Below are positions 1 through 6,982 of a stretch of DNA of 10,469 nucleotides, one piece after another; positions within the stretch are counted from its first letter, which is position 1, and each line of letters starts with the position of its first letter. The stretch lies in assembly GCA_050942555.1 (NCBI GenBank), contig JBMNNN010000060.1:1-10469 (forward strand), read 5' to 3'. Position numbers and translations under genes: made by a program. Under the pieces are notes generated by a model. It saw nothing but the letters and a program-made list of their open reading frames with translations, was not told the DNA's origin and did no database searches. Origin of the DNA: JAAYXU01 sp050942555. GTDB lineage: Bacteria > Bacillota > Clostridia > Christensenellales > UMGS416.

Positions 1-35
1 TCGATGAGAACGTCCGCCCATGCCCCGGCGCTGTA

Positions 36-1097
36 TCAGGTTCCGCCGCCGTAGTACTCTCTGTAATAGGCGAGATACGCGCCCGAGCGCACGCCATCCA
101 GCCAGTCCTTGTTTGCCAGATACCAGGCGATCGTTTCGGATATGCCCTGCTCAAACGTATACCGGGGCGTCCATCCCAGTTCGTTTGTGATTTTCGTGTT
201 GTCGATCGCATAGCGCCGGTCGTGCCCCAGACGATCCTTCACATGGCGGATCAGCGTCTCCGGTTTGTCGAGCGCGCTGAGTATCGTCCGGACGACTTCT
301 AGATTGGTTTTCTCGCTGCAGCCTCCGATATTGTATACCTCACCGGGGCGTCCCCTCTCTATAACGGCCTGTACCGCGCTGCAGTGGTCGTCCACATGAA
401 TCCAGTCGCGCACCTGCATGCCGTCCCCGTAAACAGGCAGGGGTTTGTCCTCAAGGGCATTGCCGATCATCAGCGGTATGAGTTTCTCAGGAAACTGGAA
501 CGGCCCGTAATTGTTAGTACAGCGGGTGACACAGACCGGCAGCCGGAACGTCGTATAATAGGCGCGCGCCAGCATGTCGGCCGACGCCTTGCTGACCGAA
601 TAGGGGCTGTTGGGCGATAGCGGCGTATTCTCGGTGAAAAACCCCGTCGCGCCCAAGGCGCCATATACCTCGTCGGTCGAAATCTGCACGAACCGCACGC
701 CATCGCGGTACCGCGGGTATCCGTCGGAATCCCGGCCTGTCATCCAGGCATCCCGGGCGCAGTCCAGCAGGCACTGTGTCCCCAGCACGTTGGTTCTGAG
801 GAATATCTCAGGTTCACGGATGCTCCGGTCTACATGGCTCTCGGCGGCGAAGTTGACCACCGTGTCAAATGGATACTGTTTGAACAGCGACGCTATTAGC
901 GCGCGATCGGTGATGTCGCCCTTCACGAAGCGATACCGCGGGTCCTGTGCGACTGACGCAAGGTTGGCCAGATTCCCAGCGTATGTGAGCGCGTCCAGAT
1001 TGACGACCGTTCTGTCGCCGTGCTCCTTCAGCAACCGCCGGATAAAGCAGGAGCCAATAAATCCGGCCCCGCCGGTCACAAGCACGCAGCGCATCAT
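36..1097 (-). CDS. rfbB: dTDP-glucose 4,6-dehydratase
   Basis: This enzyme converts dTDP-glucose to dTDP-4-keto-6-deoxyglucose in the cytoplasm, using a tightly bound NAD+. It is the second committed step towards dTDP-rhamnose and related deoxysugars. The 353-residue product is of normal length for this extended short-chain dehydrogenase family. The N-terminal Rossmann motif GGAGFIG is at about residues 9-15. The dehydratase signature STDEVYG gives T141, D142 and E143, and the catalytic YxxxK pair is Y166/K170 in SPYSVSK. Family blocks NFAAESHVDRS (about 82-92) and TRCTNNYGPFQFPEKLIP (about 191-208) are also present. The start has an ATGATG doublet; GGGAGGGG just upstream gives a good spacing to the first ATG, so 1097 is used. 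It is the third gene after pgm and rfbA, 71 bases behind rfbA with no clear terminator between them. RfbB rather than a UDP-sugar epimerase is clear from the signature and the neighbour. Confidence 0.96.
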   Translation of the reverse strand: MMRCVLVTGGAGFIGSCFIRRLLKEHGDRTVVNLDALTYAGNLANLASVAQDPRYRFVKGDITDRALIASLFKQYPFDTVVNFAAESHVDRSIREPEIFLRTNVLGTQCLLDCARDAWMTGRDSDGYPRYRDGVRFVQISTDEVYGALGATGFFTENTPLSPNSPYSVSKASADMLARAYYTTFRLPVCVTRCTNNYGPFQFPEKLIPLMIGNALEDKPLPVYGDGMQVRDWIHVDDHCSAVQAVIERGRPGEVYNIGGCSEKTNLEVVRTILSALDKPETLIRHVKDRLGHDRRYAIDNTKITNELGWTPRYTFEQGISETIAWYLANKDWLDGVRSGAYLAYYREYYGGGT

Positions 1098-1168
1098 GGA
1101 TTCCCCTCCCAGTCAAAGCAATATCCCGCTTCCCCGAGTGTGGGCAGTTTTTTATCCTTTTCCGTCAA

Positions 1169-2044
1169 TCAGCCTCTGTACCGCATCGCAAGCTCTATGA
1201 GATACCTGCCATAGTCGGACGTTATCTGTGCCTGCCCAAGTTCCCGGAGCTGGGCGCTGTCGATGAAGCCCATACGGAACGCGATTTCTTCGATGCACGA
1301 TATATAAAGCCCCTGCCTTTTTTGTGTCGTGGCGACGAAATTCGCGGCTGCGATGAGATCGTCGTGGGTACCGGTATCCAGCCAGGCCGTCCCGCGTTCC
1401 AGTATCTCTACATGAAGCCTTCCCCTGCGCAGGTATTCCTCGTTCACCGACGTGATTTCCAGCTCTCCGCGCGCCGAGGGACGGATACCCCTGGCGATAC
1501 TGACAACGTCGCTGTCATAGAAATAAAGTCCGGGCACCGCGTAGTTGGATTTGGGTTGGGCTGGCTTTTCCTCTATCGATAGCACGTTGCCTTTATGATC
1601 GAATTCGACCACGCCGTATGCGCTGGGCTGATTTACATAGTACCCGAATATCACCGCGCCCCGCTCGAGAGCGGCCGCCTTGCGAAGGCTGTCGGGAAAG
1701 CCATGGCCGAAGAATATGTTGTCCCCAAGTACCAGCGCGCTCCGGTCACCGGCGATAAAATCCTCGCCGATCAGAAACGCCTCAGCCAGTCCGTTGGGCG
1801 CAGCCTGCTCCTTATATGCAAAAGAAAGGCCCAGTTCCTCTCCGCTTCCCAGAAGTCTTTCAAAAAGAGGCAGATCCGCTGGCGTCGATATGACGAGTAT
1901 GTCCCTGATTCCTGCCAGCATGAGCGCTGACAGCGGATAGTATATCATCGGCTTATCATATATGGGAAGCAGCTGCTTGGACACCGACTTTGTGATCGGA
2001 TAGAGTCGCGTCCCCGAGCCTCCGGCAAGTATGATGCCCTTCAT
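1169..2044 (-). CDS. rfbA: Glucose-1-phosphate thymidylyltransferase
   Basis: RfbA joins glucose-1-phosphate and dTTP to give dTDP-glucose and pyrophosphate, the first committed step of dTDP-deoxysugar synthesis. The 291-residue product has the standard family length. The nucleotide-binding signature GGSGTRLYP is at residues 8-16 and is followed by the activating lysine block SKQLLPIYDKPMIYYPLS (22-39). LGDNIFFGHGF (106-116) carries the metal-binding aspartate. EEKPAQPKSNYAVPGLYFYD (158-177) and WLDTGTHDDL (221-230) are typical sugar-site and C-terminal blocks. The ATG has AGGAGA about seven bases upstream. The gene begins 36 bases after the pgm stop and is followed by rfbB, so it almost certainly shares the pgm transcript. 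Its substrate is the product of that upstream mutase. Nothing in it looks damaged or foreign. Confidence 0.97.
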   Translation of the reverse strand: MKGIILAGGSGTRLYPITKSVSKQLLPIYDKPMIYYPLSALMLAGIRDILVISTPADLPLFERLLGSGEELGLSFAYKEQAAPNGLAEAFLIGEDFIAGDRSALVLGDNIFFGHGFPDSLRKAAALERGAVIFGYYVNQPSAYGVVEFDHKGNVLSIEEKPAQPKSNYAVPGLYFYDSDVVSIARGIRPSARGELEITSVNEEYLRRGRLHVEILERGTAWLDTGTHDDLIAAANFVATTQKRQGLYISCIEEIAFRMGFIDSAQLRELGQAQITSDYGRYLIELAMRYRG

Positions 2045-2080
2045 CCCTTACTCTCCTGTCAGTTACCAACTCCCCGCCGT

Positions 2081-3757
2081 CTACCCAACCCAGTCGGATG
2101 CCTCCGCTGCCATGCTGGTCAGCTTTTCTTTCGCTTCATCGGGATTTTTTCCGCAGGCACACAGGTATATTTTCATCTTCGGTTCGGTTCCCGATGGACG
2201 TATGATCGCCTTGTCGCCCCGTTCATTCTCAAACGAAAGCACATCGGCGGGCGGCAGGCCCGAGAGCCCCTGCAGATAGTCCCTGCGCGTCCGTATGGGG
2301 ATTCCACCCAGCGCAGCGGGGGGATTTTCCCGGAGGGTGGCCATGATCTCATCCATCGTCTGCATCGGGAGCGCCGACACGATATCGAAGTTTAGCAGTC
2401 TGTTTTCCATATACCCGTAGGTTTCATAGATTTGTCCCAGTACCTCTGAGACGCTCTGCCCTCGCCGCGCATAGTGCCTTACCATGTCGGCCACCAGCAT
2501 TGCGGTCATGACGCCGTCCTTGTCTCGCACATGGCTCCCGGCCAGGTATCCGCAGCTTTCCTCGAAGCCCAGTATGAACCGATCAGCCTGGCCTTCTTTC
2601 TCCAGACAGCCGATGGCCTCGCCAATGTATTTAAATCCCGTCAGCACCTCTACGACTTCCGTGCCAAAGTCCCGTGCGATCGCGAAAGTGAGATCGCTGG
2701 TAACGATGGTCTTTATCACTACCGGCGCGCCGGGCAGCGTCCCCATCTGCATGCGAACGCTGAGAATATACATAAGGAGCAGGAGGCCGACCTCGTTTCC
2801 TGTCAGCAGGCGATAACCGCCGCCTTCTTCCCGGACCGCCACGCCCACGCGGTCGCTGTCGGGATCGGTGGCCAGCACCAGCGCCGCGTCCTCCCCCTCT
2901 GCCGTCCTGAGCGCAAGCGCGAGCGCTTCGGGCAGCTCCGGATTGGGCCTGGGGCACGTCGGGAAATTCCCGTCGGGCTCCCGCTGCTCGGGCACTATCG
3001 TACAGCTGGCCAACGCTCCCATCCGCGAGAATACATCGCACACCGGCTCGAGACCTGTGCCGTGGAGCGGGGTGTATACGAATCGCAGGTCCCAGGGCCC
3101 GTCCCCGCTCTCCAGCCGGCAGGACAGGGTGAGTTCGATATACCTGCGGTAGACTGACTCGGGCATCGCATTGAGCAGTCCCGCCGTCCGGGCTTCGTCC
3201 TCGCTCATCCACGCGAGCTGCGCGTAATCCACCCTTTCGATATGGGACGTGATAGCCTTAGCCGCATCGTCGGTAACCTGGCAGCCGTCGGGCCCGTACA
3301 CCTTGTAGCCGTTGTACTGAGCTGGATTGTGGCTTGCGGTGATCATGACACCCGCATCGCAGCCCATCTCCCGCACTGCGAAAGACAATACCGGCGTAGG
3401 CATCAGCCTGTCAAAGCACCATGCGCGTATTCCATTATGGGCCAGCACGCCCGCCGTGACGAGCGCAAATTCCCGCGAGCCGATCCGGGAATCATATGCG
3501 ATCGCTACGCTTTGTCCGCCCCGCTCCAGCAGGTACGCGGCAAGGCCCTGAGAAACCCGGGCCACGGTATACCGGTTCATTCGATTGGTTCCCGTGCCCC
3601 TGAGTCCGCGCATGCCGCCTGTGCCGAATGCCAATTCCCGCCCGAAACGGCTGAGCAATTCGTCACTGTCTCCAAAAAGAGCGCGTACTTCCGCCCTGGT
3701 GTTCTCATCGAAACGGGGATGGTCTGCCCATAATGCCGCCATATCCTGATAACGCAT
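2081..3757 (-). CDS. Phosphoglucomutase/phosphomannomutase (alpha-D-phosphohexomutase family)
   Basis: This cytoplasmic enzyme interconverts hexose-6-phosphate and hexose-1-phosphate. Glucose is the likely substrate, because the next gene uses glucose-1-phosphate. The 558-residue product shows all four active-site blocks of the family: the phosphoserine loop TASHNP with Ser142, the metal loop DPDSDR (298-303), the sugar-binding GFEES (397-401) and the phosphate-binding RPSGTEPK (520-527). Size and the N-terminal block around DHPRFDENTRAEV match the long bacterial PgcA/PGM2-like branch rather than the shorter GlmM or ManB branches. An in-frame ATG 108 bases further upstream is rejected, because a near-consensus promoter (3810-3838) lies between the two. 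The chosen ATG has GGAGAG about 12 bases upstream, a somewhat long spacing. It is the first gene of the pgm-rfbA-rfbB operon. Substrate preference cannot be settled from sequence alone. Confidence 0.93.
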   Translation of the reverse strand: MRYQDMAALWADHPRFDENTRAEVRALFGDSDELLSRFGRELAFGTGGMRGLRGTGTNRMNRYTVARVSQGLAAYLLERGGQSVAIAYDSRIGSREFALVTAGVLAHNGIRAWCFDRLMPTPVLSFAVREMGCDAGVMITASHNPAQYNGYKVYGPDGCQVTDDAAKAITSHIERVDYAQLAWMSEDEARTAGLLNAMPESVYRRYIELTLSCRLESGDGPWDLRFVYTPLHGTGLEPVCDVFSRMGALASCTIVPEQREPDGNFPTCPRPNPELPEALALALRTAEGEDAALVLATDPDSDRVGVAVREEGGGYRLLTGNEVGLLLLMYILSVRMQMGTLPGAPVVIKTIVTSDLTFAIARDFGTEVVEVLTGFKYIGEAIGCLEKEGQADRFILGFEESCGYLAGSHVRDKDGVMTAMLVADMVRHYARRGQSVSEVLGQIYETYGYMENRLLNFDIVSALPMQTMDEIMATLRENPPAALGGIPIRTRRDYLQGLSGLPPADVLSFENERGDKAIIRPSGTEPKMKIYLCACGKNPDEAKEKLTSMAAEASDWVG

Positions 3758-3809
3758 ATTCGTATTGATCTCTCCAGCTATCGTTATTCCAAAATATAAG
3801 TGACACGCT

Positions 3810-3838
3810 ATTATACCCAACGATCGGGTTCTTTTCAA
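3810..3838 (-). promoter_or_regulatory. Promoter of the pgm-rfbA-rfbB operon
   Basis: On the minus strand, TTGAAA (3833-3838) and a perfect TATAAT (3810-3815) are separated by exactly 17 bases, close to the housekeeping sigma consensus. Transcription should start near 3803, giving a leader of about 46 bases before the pgm ATG at 3757. This placement excludes the upstream ATG as the pgm start. The core around the -10, TTGGG-TATAATAGCG, almost matches the gap promoter at 6399. Confidence 0.82.
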
Positions 3839-3887
3839 CGATGCATTTCCATTTTCCGTATTCATTGGGCGGGATTGCGCGGTTCAA

Positions 3888-4049
3888 TCAATCTGTGAAG
3901 AAATCTATAAGGGTGCTTAGCACATCCAATATATTGGATATGAGATTTCTTCGATTCTTCCTGTCTCTTCCCTCGGTGCGCTCGTCCGTGCCGTTTTGTT
4001 GCGCTTCGCCGGAGAAAATGCGCTTTTCTTCTCTGTCTTCATCCGTCAT
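3888..4049 (-). CDS. Small hypothetical protein, 53 residues
   Basis: An unrecognised 53-residue reading frame begins MTDEDREEKR and ends LIDFFTD. The main evidence is the translation start: GAGGTG lies seven bases before the ATG, as good as the signals of the confirmed genes here. The first 33 residues are highly charged and hydrophilic, probably disordered. The last 20 (from about residue 36, NLISNILDVL onward) alternate hydrophobic and polar residues and could form an amphipathic helix that meets a membrane or a partner. There is no signal peptide or cysteine. It lies about 130 bases after mnmA and just before the pgm promoter, so it may be read from the mnmA transcript or from a weak -10-like TATAAT at 4143-4148 that lacks a good -35. 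A 70-codon frame on the opposite strand covers the same bases but has no comparable start signal. It could be a chance frame; no function is proposed. Confidence 0.5.
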   Translation of the reverse strand: MTDEDREEKRIFSGEAQQNGTDERTEGRDRKNRRNLISNILDVLSTLIDFFTD

Positions 4050-4142
4050 TTAAAGTCACCTCGAGCTGGCAGGGCTAAATCTATTCTATTATCCATCGTT
4101 TAACATATAAGCCATATGCGCACTCAATCGTTATTTCATTAA

Positions 4143-4148
4143 ATTATA
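4143..4148 (-). promoter_or_regulatory. Possible -10 element upstream of the small ORF
   Basis: A perfect TATAAT occurs on the minus strand in the AT-rich gap after mnmA, about 94 bases before the small ORF start. The hexamer 17 bases upstream (TGCGTA) is a poor -35 and there is no TGn extension. AT-rich sequence produces such hexamers by chance, so this is only a candidate. Confidence 0.25.
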
Positions 4149-4179
4149 TTACCGTCGAATAATTCTACGCAGAGTACCG

Positions 4180-5268
4180 TCATTCCGTCCTTTCGATGAT
4201 TCCGCCGCCCAGGCACACGTCTCCCGCGTAAAAAACCGCCGATTGCCCGGGCGTAACCGCGCGCTGCGGCACTTCGAACGCTACGCGGCAGCGTGCAGGC
4301 CCTATCATCGTCGCGCGAATCTTCTGATCAGGCTGCCTGTACCGGAATTTTGCAGAACAGTCAAACGTTTCACCCGGGGCTTCTCCCGATATCCAGCTCA
4401 AGTCGGTTACATAACACGCTCCGGAATAGAGCATCGGATGGTCGTTCCCCTGTACGACGACGAGCCTGTTATTTTCGACATCCTTTCCCGCTACGAACCA
4501 CGGCTCGCCGCTCCCCCTGCCGCCGATTCCGATACCCCTGCGCTGTCCCAGCGTATAGTACATAAGGCCGTCGTGCCTGCCGATTATATCGCCCGCGGGC
4601 GTTACGATATCGCCGGGACGGGCAGGAAGAAACCCCGAAAGGAAGCTCCTGAAGTCGCGCTCGCCGATAAAACATATTCCGGTCGAATCCCGCCGGTGCG
4701 CGTTGGGCAGCCCGGCCCGCCCGGCCAGACGGCGCACCTCGGACTTGAACATCCCCCCAAGCGGGAAAAGCGTATGCACCAGCTGCCCCTGCCCCAGCGT
4801 ATACAGGAAATACGATTGATCCTTTCCGGGATCGGCTCCCTTGTAAAGCGTAAGCAGTCCCCCGCTTCTGCGTATGATCGCGTAGTGTCCGGTGGCCAGG
4901 TACCGGGCGTCCATCTTCCGGGCAAAATCCAGCAACTCCTTGAACTTGATCTCCCGATTGCACAGCACGTCCGGATTCGGAGTCCTGCCCGCGGCGTATT
5001 CCTCGAGAAAATAGCGGAACACGCGCTCGCGGTACTGATGGGCGAAGTTTACGGTGTAAAAGGGTATTCCCAGATGATCACAGGCGCGCCGCGCCGCGTC
5101 GGAGTCCTGCTGCGCAGTGCATACCCCGTGCTCGTCTTCCTCCTCCCAGTTTCGCATGAATACCGCGAGCACTTCCCAGCCCTGATCCCTGAGCAGCATG
5201 GCCGCCACTGCCGAATCAACGCCTCCCGACATGCCCACGACGACCCTTCCGCGCGGCTCCTCGCTCAT
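4180..5268 (-). CDS. mnmA: tRNA-specific 2-thiouridylase MnmA
   Basis: MnmA activates U34 of the tRNAs for Lys, Glu and Gln by adenylation and inserts sulfur to give 2-thiouridine, which helps decoding at the wobble base. The 362-residue protein opens with the PP-loop ATP site GMSGGVDSA (12-20). Both catalytic cysteines are present: Cys103 in PNPDVLCN and Cys199 in DSTGICFIGER, close to the positions in the E. coli enzyme. TGHYA (126-130) and DQSYFL (150-155) are further family blocks. The start at 5268 is fixed by AAAGGAGC with an eight-base spacing; a longer in-frame start 60 bases upstream has no such signal. The gene follows gap by 69 bases with a GC-rich hairpin between, so expression may depend on read-through from the gap promoter. 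No sulfur-donor gene such as a cysteine desulfurase is adjacent. Confidence 0.97.
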   Translation of the reverse strand: MSEEPRGRVVVGMSGGVDSAVAAMLLRDQGWEVLAVFMRNWEEEDEHGVCTAQQDSDAARRACDHLGIPFYTVNFAHQYRERVFRYFLEEYAAGRTPNPDVLCNREIKFKELLDFARKMDARYLATGHYAIIRRSGGLLTLYKGADPGKDQSYFLYTLGQGQLVHTLFPLGGMFKSEVRRLAGRAGLPNAHRRDSTGICFIGERDFRSFLSGFLPARPGDIVTPAGDIIGRHDGLMYYTLGQRRGIGIGGRGSGEPWFVAGKDVENNRLVVVQGNDHPMLYSGACYVTDLSWISGEAPGETFDCSAKFRYRQPDQKIRATMIGPARCRVAFEVPQRAVTPGQSAVFYAGDVCLGGGIIERTE

Positions 5269-5297
5269 GGAATCAGCTCCTTTCCGGTATATGAAAT

Positions 5298-5322
5298 CGG
5301 CCCCGTCGCAATAACGGGGCCG
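5298..5322 (-). terminator. GC-rich hairpin between gap and mnmA (partial terminator or RNA-stability element)
   Basis: In the transcript, CGGCCCCGT and ACGGGGCCG form a perfect nine-base-pair stem around a seven-base loop, 15 bases after the gap stop codon. The bases that follow are ATTTCAT, a weak U-tract, so full Rho-independent termination is doubtful. Position and strength suit an attenuator that lowers mnmA relative to gap, or a 3' stabiliser of gap mRNA. The hairpin is seen directly; its effect is inferred. Confidence 0.6.
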
Positions 5323-5337
5323 TCGCATCGGTTTCTG

Positions 5338-6354
5338 TTATTCCGCGTCCACCTTGGCCATGTGGCAGATGAGGTCCAGCGTCTTGTTGGAGTAGCCCCA
5401 TTCGTTGTCGTACCAGGCGATGAGCTTGACAAACCGGGGATTGAGCATGATGCCGGCGTTCACATCAAATATCGAGGTGCGCGGATCGTGTATGAAGTCC
5501 GAGGAAACGACCTGATCCTCCGTGTAGCCCAGAATGCCCTTCATCGGGCCTTCCGCAGCGGCCTTCACCGCGGCCGTGATTTCATCATACGTGGTATCCT
5601 TCGCGAGGCGGCAGGTAAGGTCCACGACCGATACGTCGAGGGTGGGTACACGGAATGACATGCCGGTCAGCTTGCCATTCAGTTCGGGAATGACCGCGCC
5701 TACCGCCTTGGCAGCCCCGGTGGAGGCGGGGATGATATTCCCGGACGCCGCGCGCCCGTCGCGCCACGCTTTCTTGGAGGGACTGTCCACGGTCTTTTGC
5801 GTGCCGGTGGTGGAGTGGACGGTCGTCATCAGGCCCTCGACGATACCGAAGTTATCGTTGACGACCTTCGCAAGGGGAGCAAGGCAGTTGGTCGTACAAC
5901 TCGCATTGCTGACTACCGTCATCTCTTTTTTGTACTCCTCATGATTGACGCCCATCACGAATATCGGGGTTTCCTTGTCCTTAGGAGGTGCCGAAATCAC
6001 GACTTTTTTCGCGCCTGCATCGAGGTGCGCCCTGGCCTTCTCGAAGTTTACGAATACGCCGGTGGACTCGACGATATACTCCGCGCCGCACTCCTTCCAG
6101 GGAATTTCGGCCGGGTTCATCGAGGTGTAGACCCGTGAAGTCTTGCCGTTGACGATAATCGCGTCGCTCTCCACCCTGATGTCTCCGTCGAAACGGCCAT
6201 GCACGGTGTCATAGCGCAGCATATACGCCATATAATCCGGATCCATAAAGGGATCGTTGATGCCCACAACCGTGACGGCAGGGTTATCGATCGCAGCCCG
6301 AAATACGAGGCGGCCGATACGTCCAAAGCCATTGATTCCGATTTTTACAGCCAT
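5338..6354 (-). CDS. gap: Glyceraldehyde-3-phosphate dehydrogenase, NAD-type
   Basis: This cytoplasmic glycolytic enzyme oxidises glyceraldehyde-3-phosphate with phosphate to 1,3-bisphosphoglycerate, producing NADH, and works as a tetramer. The 338-residue product has normal length. The N-terminal Rossmann motif is INGFGRIGR (7-15). The active-site block SNASCTTNC places the nucleophile at Cys153, with His180 in the TTVHS block. GINDP at 31-35 retains the Asp that favours NAD over NADP, pointing to the glycolytic GapA type rather than GapB. WYDNEWGYSNK near the C terminus is the usual family end. The start is decided by GGGAGG eight bases before the ATG; an ATG 36 bases upstream is not supported. 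It has its own promoter (6399-6427) and is followed by a hairpin and mnmA. The usual glycolytic neighbours pgk and tpi are not next to it. Confidence 0.97.
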   Translation of the reverse strand: MAVKIGINGFGRIGRLVFRAAIDNPAVTVVGINDPFMDPDYMAYMLRYDTVHGRFDGDIRVESDAIIVNGKTSRVYTSMNPAEIPWKECGAEYIVESTGVFVNFEKARAHLDAGAKKVVISAPPKDKETPIFVMGVNHEEYKKEMTVVSNASCTTNCLAPLAKVVNDNFGIVEGLMTTVHSTTGTQKTVDSPSKKAWRDGRAASGNIIPASTGAAKAVGAVIPELNGKLTGMSFRVPTLDVSVVDLTCRLAKDTTYDEITAAVKAAAEGPMKGILGYTEDQVVSSDFIHDPRTSIFDVNAGIMLNPRFVKLIAWYDNEWGYSNKTLDLICHMAKVDAE

Positions 6355-6398
6355 ATTGGTAACCTCCCAATAGATAGTTTCCTTATCCAATATTCGCT

Positions 6399-6427
6399 AT
6401 TATAACCCAAGTCGCATTGTATTACAA
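6399..6427 (-). promoter_or_regulatory. Promoter of gap
   Basis: On the minus strand, TTGTAA (6422-6427) and a perfect TATAAT (6399-6404) are 17 bases apart. The predicted leader is about 38 bases and contains the GGGAGG ribosome binding site. The sequence around the -10, TTGGGTTATAATAGCG, repeats the pgm promoter core with one extra T. No strong terminator for the preceding rimI gene is visible in the 121 bases between rimI and the extended gap frame. A short A/T hairpin before a run of six T near 6440-6465 is too weak to call. Confidence 0.78.
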
Positions 6428-6511
6428 GAACGGGCTTGATAAAAAATTCACATAGTTATGATTATGCATTATTGACAGACATGTCCCAAAGTACCGGTCG
6501 CGGGATTGTCC

Positions 6512-6982
6512 TCAGGGCTTTATCCAGCGCGTGAAATCGTCACAGGTCATGAGCAGCGCGTCCTCTCCGTTATCCTCATAATACCGGACCATCACGTGGT
6601 TCACGGTAAACCCCATCGAGAGATAAAGGTTCTGCGCCGCCGCATTGCTCCGCCGAACCTCCAGCGTCATCGACCGGATCTCGAGCTCGTCATAAGCCAG
6701 CGCCATGAGCGCCCTGAGTATCCGCCGGCCCAGCCCCTTCCTGCGCTCTGCGGGAGCCACCGCCAGATTTGTCAGGTGGCAGTGCCCAACCATCATCCAG
6801 ATACCGCCGTATCCGACGATTTCGCTTCTCCTCGCCGCGACCAGATACCGGGCGCATACGTTGTTTTCGAGCTCCTCTCGGAAAAACTGCGCAGGCCACG
6901 GCGTTGAAAAGCACTGCCGCTCGATCGCTGCCATCGGGCGGGCGTCCGATATGCGCATCGGGCGTATGATGATCTCAGCCAT
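6512..6982 (-). CDS. rimI: GNAT acetyltransferase RimI-like (ribosomal protein S18-alanine N-acetyltransferase)
   Basis: The 156-residue product is a single GNAT domain. The acetyl-CoA pyrophosphate loop RRKGLG is at 80-85 after the beta-strand block HLTNLAVAP (69-77). LEVRRSNAAAQNLYLSMGF (107-125) is the RimI C-terminal block, with Glu108 and Tyr120 at the places of the catalytic pair in characterised RimI. RimI acetylates the N-terminal alanine of ribosomal protein S18 in E. coli; in other bacteria substrates may be broader. The first 28 codons of the longest frame overlap tsaB and are rejected. Two ATG codons remain, at 6988 and 6982; GGCGGGA gives a better spacing to 6982. It overlaps the tsaB end by eight bases, so translation is probably coupled. 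The tsaE-tsaB-rimI order is a well-known conserved cluster and supports the name. Confidence 0.9.
   Translation of the reverse strand: MAEIIIRPMRISDARPMAAIERQCFSTPWPAQFFREELENNVCARYLVAARRSEIVGYGGIWMMVGHCHLTNLAVAPAERRKGLGRRILRALMALAYDELEIRSMTLEVRRSNAAAQNLYLSMGFTVNHVMVRYYEDNGEDALLMTCDDFTRWIKP

Noticed and set aside
1..35. Possible start of a further rfb gene (for example rfbD or rfbC) after rfbB
   Set aside because: Only 35 bases remain. An ATG is present on the minus strand, but there is no good ribosome binding site and the few codons do not match the start of either family.
610..1200. 196-codon open frame on the plus strand over rfbB
   Set aside because: It is antisense to rfbB, crosses the rfbA-rfbB gap and has no motif or start signal.
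3758..3865. N-terminal extension of pgm by 36 codons
   Set aside because: The promoter with perfect TATAAT lies inside it, its ATG has no good ribosome binding site, and the family starts at about the chosen Met.
3841..4053. 70-codon plus-strand frame opposite the small ORF
   Set aside because: It is serine/phenylalanine-rich, lacks a ribosome binding site and its start overlaps the pgm promoter region; the minus-strand frame has much better start evidence.
4243..5658. 471-codon open frame on the plus strand
   Set aside because: It is antisense to mnmA and the end of gap, both with full family motifs; its translation is arginine- and proline-rich without a recognisable domain, as expected from a GC-rich shadow frame.
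6440..6470. A/T hairpin followed by six T after rimI, as a terminator
   Set aside because: The stem is only about four A/T-rich pairs, too weak to support a Rho-independent terminator call.
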